Assembly (NCBI GenBank): GCA_016937795.1
Contig: JAFGVV010000006.1
Coordinates: forward strand, 62,001 to 126,000
From: Paludibacteraceae bacterium
GTDB lineage: Bacteria; Bacteroidota; Bacteroidia; Bacteroidales; Paludibacteraceae
Length of the DNA stretch: 64,000 nucleotides
Direction: 5' to 3'
Position 1 is the first letter of the stretch; each line of letters starts with the position of its first letter. Under the pieces are notes generated by a model that made no database searches, had not been told where the DNA came from, and worked only from the letters and a program-made list of their open reading frames with translations. Positions 53,586 through 62,569 of this stretch are shown piece by piece. A program made the translations under genes and the position numbers.

Positions 53586-56456
53586 TTATTCATCGTACGA
53601 AATATTCCTGACTCCCTGAATATTGTTTTCAGCTGATTTTTCGGTGAAAAGTGTTTTCAGCAAAGCAGCAGAAATGCTATCAATCGGATTAAAACTGTCT
53701 GAGTTCAGATAGGTTATTATGGCGCTGTAAAGTTGCACATTTTCCTTGTAATGAAGGCTGTTTCGTAAATCGCTCATGCAAACAAGCAATTTTCCATTTC
53801 CGACTTTGCACTCGAAAATAGTTGCCAGTCGATGTACGCGCTCCACATTGTCGATGCTTTCCACTATCGGATTAATTTTCCCGGCAGCTCTGTCAATAAT
53901 CAGCGGATGACTGTTGCGTACGGCAGGCCACCATTGCCAGTTGCTGTGTGTTTGTGTGGGGAAATGGTCGAACAGCCGATGTTCGTTTTGTATCAATAAC
54001 CCCATTGTACCGGGCGAGACAGGCTTTTTTGCATTTTCCGAAATGCTTTTGAACATCGAATAATTCCAGTAGTCGCTGGTGAAAAGTCCGCCAACCGTTT
54101 GATCCGGATAGCTGTTTCCGACAGGCATCAAAAGCGCTTTTCCGCCATTGGCTAAATGTGCAAAAAGTGCGCTGTCGGCCTTTTCAAAAATCTTCAGATC
54201 GTTTGCAGGAACGGGCAATTCTTTTTTTGCAGGATAAATCCAGAGCGGATAAGTGTTTTTGTGTTCAGTGCCCTGAATTTGTATTTCCAGATGACAGAAA
54301 ACGGCTTTTTCAACTGCAGGAAGCTGAATAGGAAGCTGAAAAGCATCGCTTAGTGTTCCGGCAGGAGCATTTATTTTTATTTTTCCCGACAAAAGAATTT
54401 CTCCTTTTTCGGTTTGCAGTTTCCATCGCAATGTTTTGTTTTTCAGTGATTTTTTTGAGAAATTCGAAATTTTCACTTCGCTTTTCACAATATCTTTTTC
54501 GTAAAATGTAAATCCATCGGCGAGCCATAGAGGCATAATGTCGTTGTTCCAGGAGCGGAATTCTTCTTCTGAAATAATGCCTTTCGACTGCATGTGAGCA
54601 TTCAAAATACCCACAAGGGCAGTTCCCTGACCCGGAAAGTCCTGAATGTCGAGCATCTGATAGCCAGCCAGATTGCCGGTGCGGTGCATCATTTCCAAAT
54701 CGGCTTTGTAACAAAGCAGACCCAGCGCTGCTGCGGCATCGTAATAACGCTGATAGTTTTCCTTACCCACTTTTGCATAAAACCTTTCGATAAAAATTTC
54801 GAGGTTTCGAGGCGATAAAATTCCCGTGTAAAGCGGCAGTTCATTGGGATGAGGCAGCATTTGAAACTGACCTGTTTCATGCGAAACGACAGGTTTTGTA
54901 GTCATTGCAGCACCTTTTTCGAAATTCATGCGCGAGTCCGGATAGCTTGCATTGAGTAAACCTCCGTCAGCGGCATCGGCAAACGAAAATGAGCTGCGCA
55001 CATGCGGTTCGTACTGCGCATCGTTTTGTCCGCCCACTCTGCACGAAACGAGAAAATCTTCGCTACCCTGTTCACCCGACCAACCGAGATGAAAGTTTGA
55101 GCCCAAAGCATAAAGCGGTCGGTCATCGTGCTGTCTGAATGCCTGTGTGAGCGCTTTCATGCCAGCAATGCTTCCCCAGAGTTCGTTGCCTGTGGAAAAC
55201 ATTACAAAGGACGGATGATGCGCAAAGGCATCGAGCACAGCTTTTCCTTCGGACAGCAAAAAGCGGCGCACCGGATCCGAAGCATCTTCAGCGATATTTC
55301 CCCAGTATGGTAATTCGGGTTGAAGGTAAAAACCCATGCGATCGGCCACTGCAAAAGCTGCTTCAGGCGGACACCAGGAATGGAAACGCACATGATTGAA
55401 ACCGTATTTTTTCAGGATAGAAAAATACGAAATCCAGGCTTCTTTGTTCATGGGTGCATAACCTGTGAGCGGAAATACGCAGGCATCGTGTCGGCCACGC
55501 AGGAAGATATTCCGCCCGTTGATGCTGAAATGTTTGCCTTCGCTTTTGAAAGTCCGTAAACCGAAAGTACTTTTTGCTTCGTCGGTTTTTGCTCCGTCTT
55601 TGTGCAGGCTGACCGCAAGTGTGTAAAGTGCAGGCGAATATTCGTCCCACAACTTAATATTTTTTGTCAAAGGCAGCACAAATTCCAGCGTATTCTGTCT
55701 CGGCTTAACACGTATATATTGTTTCTGAACCAAAAGCTTTTTTGAACTATTAGAAACAATACTCTGAATTTGATAATCAGCAGTTTCGTTTAGCGAATTT
55801 TCTATTGTGACACAAATTTTCAATTGTTTCAGACCGGCATCGGGAATGGTTTTCAGGCTGCTGAAATGTACAGTGTTCCGGGCTGTGAGACTAATCTCGC
55901 CCAAAATGCCGTTCCAGTTGGTTTGCGTATCGTCGCTCCACATGTGCGACGAGGCGATTTCGCGTGGCAAACCACATTCCTGACCATTATCCACTTCAAT
56001 GACGATGCGGTTTTTGCCTGTTTTCAGATATTTCGTCAGTTCGTAAAACTGAGGTGCAGAAATAAGCTTGTTTTCTCCGGCAGAAACGCCATTAACCCAC
56101 ACTTTTGTAGGACGTGTGCGTTCCATTTTCAGACTTATCAGTTTCCCCTGCCAGCTTTCAGGAATCGTTATTTCGCGTGTATACCAGGCTTTGCCATAAT
56201 GCGAAAACCGCCTTTGCATATGATGCGTGGAATTAGTAGGTTCGCTTTTCCGTCCTTTCTGTGCTTCGTCGAGTGTTCCGGGCAACTGGATGTTGTCAGT
56301 AAACACAAAATCCGGTGCGTTCACGACAGATGTTGTTCCGTCCTGAAGTCTGAGCTGCCAGCTTCCGGCCAGCGAAAGCGTATCGCGTGCCGGAAGACTC
56401 ACCACAGTGAGCATTGCTGCCAGTAAGAGCCGGTATTTTATTTTGGATGAAAACAC
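53586..56456 (-). CDS. GH2 family beta-glycosidase, exported
   Basis: A 956-residue protein with a signal peptide and GH2 sandwich domains (SLAGSWQLRLQDG; WYTREITIPESW; VWVNGVSAGENK). The TIM barrel has the acid/base E425 in STGNELWG and the nucleophile E527 in VSHETGQF. A long C-terminal extension from about 640 follows. It could be a beta-mannosidase or beta-galactosidase; sequence does not decide, though context favours mannan or galactoglucomannan oligomers. Confidence 0.82.
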   Translation of the reverse strand: MFSSKIKYRLLLAAMLTVVSLPARDTLSLAGSWQLRLQDGTTSVVNAPDFVFTDNIQLPGTLDEAQKGRKSEPTNSTHHMQRRFSHYGKAWYTREITIPESWQGKLISLKMERTRPTKVWVNGVSAGENKLISAPQFYELTKYLKTGKNRIVIEVDNGQECGLPREIASSHMWSDDTQTNWNGILGEISLTARNTVHFSSLKTIPDAGLKQLKICVTIENSLNETADYQIQSIVSNSSKKLLVQKQYIRVKPRQNTLEFVLPLTKNIKLWDEYSPALYTLAVSLHKDGAKTDEAKSTFGLRTFKSEGKHFSINGRNIFLRGRHDACVFPLTGYAPMNKEAWISYFSILKKYGFNHVRFHSWCPPEAAFAVADRMGFYLQPELPYWGNIAEDASDPVRRFLLSEGKAVLDAFAHHPSFVMFSTGNELWGSIAGMKALTQAFRQHDDRPLYALGSNFHLGWSGEQGSEDFLVSCRVGGQNDAQYEPHVRSSFSFADAADGGLLNASYPDSRMNFEKGAAMTTKPVVSHETGQFQMLPHPNELPLYTGILSPRNLEIFIERFYAKVGKENYQRYYDAAAALGLLCYKADLEMMHRTGNLAGYQMLDIQDFPGQGTALVGILNAHMQSKGIISEEEFRSWNNDIMPLWLADGFTFYEKDIVKSEVKISNFSKKSLKNKTLRWKLQTEKGEILLSGKIKINAPAGTLSDAFQLPIQLPAVEKAVFCHLEIQIQGTEHKNTYPLWIYPAKKELPVPANDLKIFEKADSALFAHLANGGKALLMPVGNSYPDQTVGGLFTSDYWNYSMFKSISENAKKPVSPGTMGLLIQNEHRLFDHFPTQTHSNWQWWPAVRNSHPLIIDRAAGKINPIVESIDNVERVHRLATIFECKVGNGKLLVCMSDLRNSLHYKENVQLYSAIITYLNSDSFNPIDSISAALLKTLFTEKSAENNIQGVRNISYDE

Positions 56457-56501
56457 TTTATTTTGTGATTTGAAATTCTGTTTATCAGATTATTTTGCAA
56501 A

Positions 56502-57674
56502 TTAATATCCGATTTCTTTATTTTTGGCAATCAGTGCTTTGATGCTTTCGACCGAAGTCGCTGAACGATAACCATCGGCAGGAGTGTGAAGCAAATAATC
56601 GAGCAGTTTGTCGATGGTGGAAGTGGCCACATGCATGCGCGTATCCGACGAAGCATAGTAGATAAATACTTTTCCATCCTCGTCCGGAATCCAACCGCAG
56701 GAGAAAAGAACATTTGATACATCGCCCACGCGTTCGTCATCCTGTGGCGCCATGAAATGTCCTGCAGGTTCGGCAATCAGCTTCGAAGGATCCTGCAAAT
56801 CGGTCAGATAAAGATACAGCACATAACGCAGTCCGGCAGCACAATTGCGCACGCCGTGAGCCAAATGCAACCAGCCTTTTTCGGTTTTTATGGGATGCGG
56901 ACCTTCACCGTTTTTCACTTCCTTTATGGTGTGGTAGTAACGGTGATTGATGATTTTTTCGTCTTTTACCTCAGCGTTTGTAATGTCGTCGACCAATGCC
57001 CAACCAATGCCACCACCACTACCGGCATCAATAAATCCATCCTGCGGACGGGTGTAAAGAGCATATTTCCCATTTACAAATTCATTGTGAAGCACCACAT
57101 TGCGTTGCTGACTGCGGGTTTTCAGGTCGGGAAGACGTTCCCATTTCACTAAATCTTTAGTGCGCACAATACCTGCTGCTGCAACTGCTGCCGATAAATC
57201 GCCTGCCGGAGCATTCGGATCTTTGCGTTCGCTGCAGAAAATACCGTAAACCCAACCATCTTCGTGAGCGGTGAGTCGCATGTCGTACACATTGGTATCG
57301 GGATCTTCGGTTTCGGGAATGGTGACAGGTTCATCCCAAAAACGGAAATTGTCGATGCCATTCGGACTTTCGGCAATGGCGAAAAACGACTTACGATCGT
57401 TACCTTCCACACGTACCACGAGCAGATATTTGCCATTCCACTTTATTGCGCCGGAATTAAGCGTGGCATTTACGCCAATGCGCTCCATCAGGAACGGATT
57501 TGTTTCGGGGTTGAAATCGTAGCGCCAGTGGAGCGGGGCATGGGCTGCGGTAAGTACCGGATATTCGTAACGGTCGTAAATACCGTTTCCTGACTCCGAT
57601 TTAATGTTCTTTCTGCTTAATAATTCCTCATGTTCTGCTTTGAGATTTTCCAAAGCCTGTTTGAATGTTGCCAT
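56502..57674 (-). CDS. 4-O-beta-D-mannosyl-D-glucose phosphorylase (GH130)
   Basis: A 390-residue cytoplasmic GH130 subfamily 1 enzyme that phosphorolyses mannosylglucose to mannose 1-phosphate and glucose. It matches the Bacteroides fragilis enzyme closely by eye (ANT-type start [21 protein letters not shown], then [20 protein letters not shown]). The proton-donor Asp is D131 in [18 protein letters not shown] lies upstream on the minus strand. Its partner is cellobiose 2-epimerase, 9 kb downstream in the same locus. Confidence 0.94.
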   Translation of the reverse strand: MATFKQALENLKAEHEELLSRKNIKSESGNGIYDRYEYPVLTAAHAPLHWRYDFNPETNPFLMERIGVNATLNSGAIKWNGKYLLVVRVEGNDRKSFFAIAESPNGIDNFRFWDEPVTIPETEDPDTNVYDMRLTAHEDGWVYGIFCSERKDPNAPAGDLSAAVAAAGIVRTKDLVKWERLPDLKTRSQQRNVVLHNEFVNGKYALYTRPQDGFIDAGSGGGIGWALVDDITNAEVKDEKIINHRYYHTIKEVKNGEGPHPIKTEKGWLHLAHGVRNCAAGLRYVLYLYLTDLQDPSKLIAEPAGHFMAPQDDERVGDVSNVLFSCGWIPDEDGKVFIYYASSDTRMHVATSTIDKLLDYLLHTPADGYRSATSVESIKALIAKNKEIGY

Positions 57675-57776
57675 AATGCTTGTATTTTTTCTCCTGTTCT
57701 TTTCTGATTTTATTTCAAAAAAGCTTCGGAGATATTTTTAATAGTTTGTAATAATGTCGTTTTAGTGTAAATGCCT

Positions 57777-60101
57777 TTATTTTAAATCGTTTATCATCAA
57801 TATTTTTTCTTTTTCAGTAAAAAGTTTAAAATCGTCGGCTGCCGGATGACCAGGATAAGGTACATAATGGTGATGCTTCATGGTGAAGGCATTTCGCCAA
57901 AGGAGCACATAACTTATTCTGAAATCCTGAATGGCAGGATAGAGAATTTCACTGAAATAGTTATCGATTACCACGCCTTCGAGACCGGTTTCGGCCAGTA
58001 CGGGAATTTTGCCTGTTTTTTTTGCGTAATTGGTGACTACTTCGAGTCCGGCTTTGATGTCCTGCGTATATTTTTCTGCTGAGCCTTCTTTTTCGGGAGC
58101 ATAAAAATAAGTATCGAAACCAATAATATCAACCCATTCGTCGCCCGGATAACGGCTCAGAAATTCTTTTTCGGTGCTGATGCCGGCAGGCGAAAAACCG
58201 TACAGAATGTTGTGTACACCACGTTTATCCCGCAAATGGCGCACTGTCATCCGGTAAAGTTCGTTGTATTCTTCGGGTGTACATTGTTTGTTTCCCCACC
58301 AGAACCAACCGCCTGTATGTTCGTGATACATTCTGAAAATAACGGGAATCAGTTCACCTTTGCTGTCCTTTAAATCTGAAAAGAAGTCGGCCACTTTGTC
58401 GAGATAAGCAATAAATCCTTCGTGATGCATTCCTCCGGGCAGAATGCTCCGCACTACTGTGTCCTGAGCGCAATCCCATGCGGTTTTTCCTGTGGCAATG
58501 TTGTCGCCATGCCAGCTAATGGTGTTGATGCCGCCACGTTCGTGCACTTCGCGAATCATGCGTTTCATGTCGCTGAAATAAATGGAGTCGAGGTTATATT
58601 CGGCGCCAATTTCAATGTGACCAATTTCCCAACCTGTTACAGCAGGGTATTGTCCGGTAATGTCTTTCACATCCGAGCGGTCTTTTTCGCCGTACCAACT
58701 GTGTCCGTATGCGGGGTCGTCCTGATGTCCGAACATTATGCCTTTATTCATTAATTTCAGCATGCGTTCGTAAAGTTCCACTGTTTGCGGTAAAGCGCGA
58801 ATATCGGCCAGCACAGGACGATTGCGCAGCAGCGAATTGTATTTTTTTATAAGCGATATTGTGGAATCGGTATTGAAAACTGCATTCAATCCCTGTTCTT
58901 CCTGAGCCGGATCGCCCACATAATCGTCGCCTTTTTGCCAGAATTCGTGTTGCGGACGGCCAAAACCACCCCATGCCCAGAAGTTACAGCCGGCCAACAC
59001 ATCTTTTTCCTGCGAAGCTTTCAGAATTTTCTCAAAAACGGCTGTGTAGTACGCGTCACGCAAGGTGGTTGGAGCATCCAGTGTGTACAAATGATTGTCG
59101 CGCGGGAAACCGAACTCTTCCATTACGGCAGGTTTTTTCAGTCTGCGAGCCACTTCGAGATGCAAATCGATGTATTTAGCGGTACTGTCGATTGAATTCC
59201 GGAGCGTTCCTTCCATATTGTCTCTGTCCATCCAGCTCCAGTTTTTGGGCCACACATGGAAAGTGAGATAATCGATGTTCGGATCGCTGTGTATTTTTTC
59301 GAAAAGCGCTATATCCTGTTCGCAGCCGTGCTTACCTTCGGAGCCCAGGCTAACCAAATGGTTTTTGTCGAGCGACTTGATATAAGCGGCTATTTCGGCA
59401 ATCCAGGCAGCAAAAGGCACTTTGTTTTCGTCGGAAAATGCGCGGGGCTCATTCCCGATCTGCCATGAGAAAATGGCCGGATCGTCGCTGTATTTTTTGC
59501 CGGTGTAAGTATTTACGCGTGTAATCACTTTTTCGATATGCTTTTTCAGCATTTCGTGACATTCGCTGCAAGTGGCGTATTGTTTTACATATTCCATATA
59601 GGCCGGCCAACCGTCGACCGAAGGAACAGGATTTTTGCCCTTTCCGGCCCAGTTGAGGTACTGACTGTAACCGCCCGACCATTCCCATGAGTTTGTGAAA
59701 TACAGCACGGCTTTCATGCCACGTTTGCCCATTTCGGCCAACAGAAAATCCAGTCCGTCGAAAATAGTATCGTTGTACACGCCCGGAGCAGTTTGCAGCG
59801 TAGGTTCAACTTTGGAAGGTACGCCATTTTCCCCATCGGCGCCAATCAGTATGCGCAGGTTGTCGATGCCGTTTGCATTCATGAAATCGAGTTCACGAAT
59901 CAGCCTGTCGCGATCGCCGCCCTGACCTTTCGAGCCGAGTATGGCACCATACCAAAAGTTGGTTCCTACAAAGTAATAAGGTTGATTGTGGAGCATAAAC
60001 TGATTATTTTTAATGCTTACAAATTCGCTCCCTGACTTCGGGCTGCATGCTCCGAAAAGAAGAATTGTTGAAAGCAGTATTATGCGGATAAGTGTTCTCA
60101 T
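57777..60101 (-). CDS. Two-domain beta-mannanase lipoprotein, GH5-GH26 fusion
   Basis: A 774-residue lipoprotein (C19 in LLFGAC) with two complete glycanase domains. The first (about 25-430) is GH5, subfamily 7-like, with acid/base E218 in IGNEPR and nucleophile E329 in VMEEFGFPRD. The second (about 440-770) is GH26, with acid/base E594 in FRMYHEHTGGWFWW and nucleophile E704 in VLAETGLEG. Both families include endo-beta-1,4-mannanases, so one surface protein may carry two mannanase activities. No carbohydrate-binding module is obvious. Confidence 0.9.
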   Translation of the reverse strand: MRTLIRIILLSTILLFGACSPKSGSEFVSIKNNQFMLHNQPYYFVGTNFWYGAILGSKGQGGDRDRLIRELDFMNANGIDNLRILIGADGENGVPSKVEPTLQTAPGVYNDTIFDGLDFLLAEMGKRGMKAVLYFTNSWEWSGGYSQYLNWAGKGKNPVPSVDGWPAYMEYVKQYATCSECHEMLKKHIEKVITRVNTYTGKKYSDDPAIFSWQIGNEPRAFSDENKVPFAAWIAEIAAYIKSLDKNHLVSLGSEGKHGCEQDIALFEKIHSDPNIDYLTFHVWPKNWSWMDRDNMEGTLRNSIDSTAKYIDLHLEVARRLKKPAVMEEFGFPRDNHLYTLDAPTTLRDAYYTAVFEKILKASQEKDVLAGCNFWAWGGFGRPQHEFWQKGDDYVGDPAQEEQGLNAVFNTDSTISLIKKYNSLLRNRPVLADIRALPQTVELYERMLKLMNKGIMFGHQDDPAYGHSWYGEKDRSDVKDITGQYPAVTGWEIGHIEIGAEYNLDSIYFSDMKRMIREVHERGGINTISWHGDNIATGKTAWDCAQDTVVRSILPGGMHHEGFIAYLDKVADFFSDLKDSKGELIPVIFRMYHEHTGGWFWWGNKQCTPEEYNELYRMTVRHLRDKRGVHNILYGFSPAGISTEKEFLSRYPGDEWVDIIGFDTYFYAPEKEGSAEKYTQDIKAGLEVVTNYAKKTGKIPVLAETGLEGVVIDNYFSEILYPAIQDFRISYVLLWRNAFTMKHHHYVPYPGHPAADDFKLFTEKEKILMINDLK

Positions 60102-60186
60102 AAGCGTCTTAAAAGTCCAAGAGGGTAAATTTTATACTCGTTTTACATCTAAAATTTGAATTTAGTAAAGAAATTTATGTCCCAAA

Positions 60187-60214
60187 ACTCCCCTTTAGGG
60201 GTTGGGGGTTAATT
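60187..60214. repeat. CCCCTTTAGGGG dispersed repeat supplying the GH3 stop codon
   Basis: A full copy (ACTCCCCTTTAGGGG then TTGGGGGTTAATT). The central TAA on the minus strand ends the GH3 gene, whose last residues (LTPNP) are also repeat-encoded. Confidence 0.85.
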
Positions 60215-62462
60215 CAAAACCAGCTTTCAGATTTCCGATTTTTATTTCAAAATTACCCGGTTCCACAATTGTTTTACTGTCAATATTTACAAATGACATT
60301 CCTGTTTTTGTAATTTTGAATTTCACCGTTTTTGTTTCACCGGCTTTGAGTTCAATTTTTTCGAAGCCTTTCAGTCGTTTCATGTCGGGTGCCAGCGAAG
60401 CATACAAATCCGACAGATAAAGCAGCACTGCTTCTTTTCCATCGCGCTTGCCGGTATTGCGAACATCCACGCTTACTTCGAGCGTTTCGTTTTCGATTAT
60501 TTTTGTTTTTGATAGTTTTAAATTGCTGTATTCGAAAGTGGTATAACTTAGTCCATGACCGAATTCGTACAATGGTGAATAATCCGATTCATAATTGTAC
60601 ATACCTTCGGCACGTGTTTGCTCTTCGGAATATTTGTGCCAGTAGTTGACGTGCGAATGCGGATATTTCGGATAAGTGTAAGGCAGTTTCCCGCTTGGAT
60701 TTTGTTTGCCAAAAATCACATCGGCAATGGCATCGCCACCAAAATTGCCCGGAAGATAAGACATTAAAATTGCCTTCGATTTTTCGTCGATGCGGTTGAT
60801 GATGCGCGGACGACCCTGATTAAGCACTAAAATCACAGGTTTACCGGTAGCCTGAAGTGCTTTTGCAAGTGCAATCTGCAGGTCGGACAAAGCCAGATCG
60901 TGCGTGTCGCCGGGTTTTTCGGTATAACTATTTTCACCCACGCAGAGCAAAATATAATCGGCTTTACGGGCTGCACGCACGGCTGCCTTTATACTTATTT
61001 CTTTTTCCTCCCAGTATTTTCCTTTTTCAATCCATGCCACCCCCGGACTGTAAATGACATTTTTTTCGCCTGCATTTTTTCGTACAGCTTCGAGTATAGT
61101 GTTGTATTCGCCCGCATATTGTTCGGTTTTGTCGCCGAGCCACGAATACGACCAGCCACCGTTGAGCGAGCGCATCGAATTGGCATTAGGCCCAGTCACT
61201 AAAATCTTTTTATTGCTTGCTAATGGTAAAATATTGTTTTCATTTTTCAATAAAGTCATCGATTCAACAGCTGTTTCATAGGCTGCTTTGCGGAATTCCT
61301 GAGAGCCAAACAGTGGATAGTTGGCAGGATTTTCGTAAGGGCGCTCGAAAAGATTGAGTTCGAACTTCATTTTCAGAATGCGACGAACCGCATCGTCGAT
61401 GCGCGACATGGGTACAGCGCCTTCGTTGACCAGCTCAATCAGGTGATCGCAAAAATCGTAGTTGTAAGGAATCATGGCCATATCGATACCGGCATTGATG
61501 GCCAGTCGCACTGCATCTTTCGACGAAACAGCAAATCTGTCGCGCTTATACAGGTTTTCGATGTCCATCCAGTCGGTTACAATCACTCCTTTGAAATTTA
61601 ATTCATTTTTCAATAAATCAGTGAGATAATAATGACTTGCATGCACCGGAATGCCGTTGATAAGTCCTGAATTTACCATTACAGAACCAATTCCAGCTTC
61701 TACAGCTGCCTGAAAAGATGGCAAATGATATTCGCGCAACACATTATCGGAAATGATGGCGGGTGTGCGATCCTTGCCCGACACGGGAGCCGAATAGCCC
61801 AGGAAGTGTTTTGCACAGGCCATCACATTGAATTTTCCAATATTTTGCGGATCGTTTCCCTGATAACCTTTGGTTATTTCAACTCCCAAAGCCGAAGCTA
61901 AATAGGGATCTTCGCCAAAAGTTTCCCAAAGTCGTGGCCAGCGCACATCGATACCCAAATCGAGTACAGGCGAAAATGTCCAGGGCAACGAAGCAGCACG
62001 GGTTTCGTAAGCAGTGATTTCGCCTGCACGGCGCACCAGAGCACGGTTGAATGTCGCTGCTTGTCCGATTTGCTGTGGGAAAAGCGTGGTTTTATTGATG
62101 TAATTAGCACCATGAATGGCATCGATACCGAAAACCAGCGGAATCTTCAGACGTGTTTGCTGTGTGTAGCTTTGCACTGTTTTCAGAGTTTCGTACCATT
62201 CGATCAGTTCAGGAGCTGAATTATTCCATGTATTGAGCAGCGAACCAATTTTATAATCCACAATACCTTTGCGCATAAGCGAGTCGCTCAGCTTCCAGGT
62301 GTTGCGGTCTTTCATAATATCGACAGTTACCTGAGCCATTTGACCCACTTTTTCTTCAAGTGTCATTTGGCTGAGGATTTTTTCAACGGCTTCGTCGTGT
62401 TTTGCTGCATGCGCAAGCATTGTAACCGAAAGGTTTAAAATAAGCAGGATTTTGAATTTCAT
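60195..62462 (-). CDS. GH3 family beta-glucosidase, exported
   Basis: A 755-residue exported enzyme (signal peptide about 1-19). The N-terminal barrel has KIPLVFGIDAIHGANY and AKHFLGYSAPVSGKDR, and the nucleophile is D297 in VIVTDWMDI. A C-terminal alpha/beta sandwich and a fibronectin-like domain (EVSVDVRNTGKRDGKEAVLLYLSD) follow. It should release glucose from cello- or glucomannan oligomers. The final residues and TAA stop come from a dispersed repeat. Confidence 0.92.
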   Translation of the reverse strand: MKFKILLILNLSVTMLAHAAKHDEAVEKILSQMTLEEKVGQMAQVTVDIMKDRNTWKLSDSLMRKGIVDYKIGSLLNTWNNSAPELIEWYETLKTVQSYTQQTRLKIPLVFGIDAIHGANYINKTTLFPQQIGQAATFNRALVRRAGEITAYETRAASLPWTFSPVLDLGIDVRWPRLWETFGEDPYLASALGVEITKGYQGNDPQNIGKFNVMACAKHFLGYSAPVSGKDRTPAIISDNVLREYHLPSFQAAVEAGIGSVMVNSGLINGIPVHASHYYLTDLLKNELNFKGVIVTDWMDIENLYKRDRFAVSSKDAVRLAINAGIDMAMIPYNYDFCDHLIELVNEGAVPMSRIDDAVRRILKMKFELNLFERPYENPANYPLFGSQEFRKAAYETAVESMTLLKNENNILPLASNKKILVTGPNANSMRSLNGGWSYSWLGDKTEQYAGEYNTILEAVRKNAGEKNVIYSPGVAWIEKGKYWEEKEISIKAAVRAARKADYILLCVGENSYTEKPGDTHDLALSDLQIALAKALQATGKPVILVLNQGRPRIINRIDEKSKAILMSYLPGNFGGDAIADVIFGKQNPSGKLPYTYPKYPHSHVNYWHKYSEEQTRAEGMYNYESDYSPLYEFGHGLSYTTFEYSNLKLSKTKIIENETLEVSVDVRNTGKRDGKEAVLLYLSDLYASLAPDMKRLKGFEKIELKAGETKTVKFKITKTGMSFVNIDSKTIVEPGNFEIKIGNLKAGFELTPNP

Positions 62463-62485
62463 TGTTATTGAAAAAATATATAATT

Positions 62486-62512
62486 ACCCCCTAACCCCCT
62501 GAAGGGGGAAAA
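62486..62512. repeat. CCCCCTGAAGGGGG dispersed repeat between GH3 and esterase genes
   Basis: A full copy (ACCCCCTAACCCCCTGAAGG then GGGAAAA) in the 107-bp gap. Confidence 0.8.
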
Positions 62513-62569
62513 AGACAGGCAAGTCAGGTTTGTATTTTTATTATTGATACAGGTTTTGTTGATTTAAAA

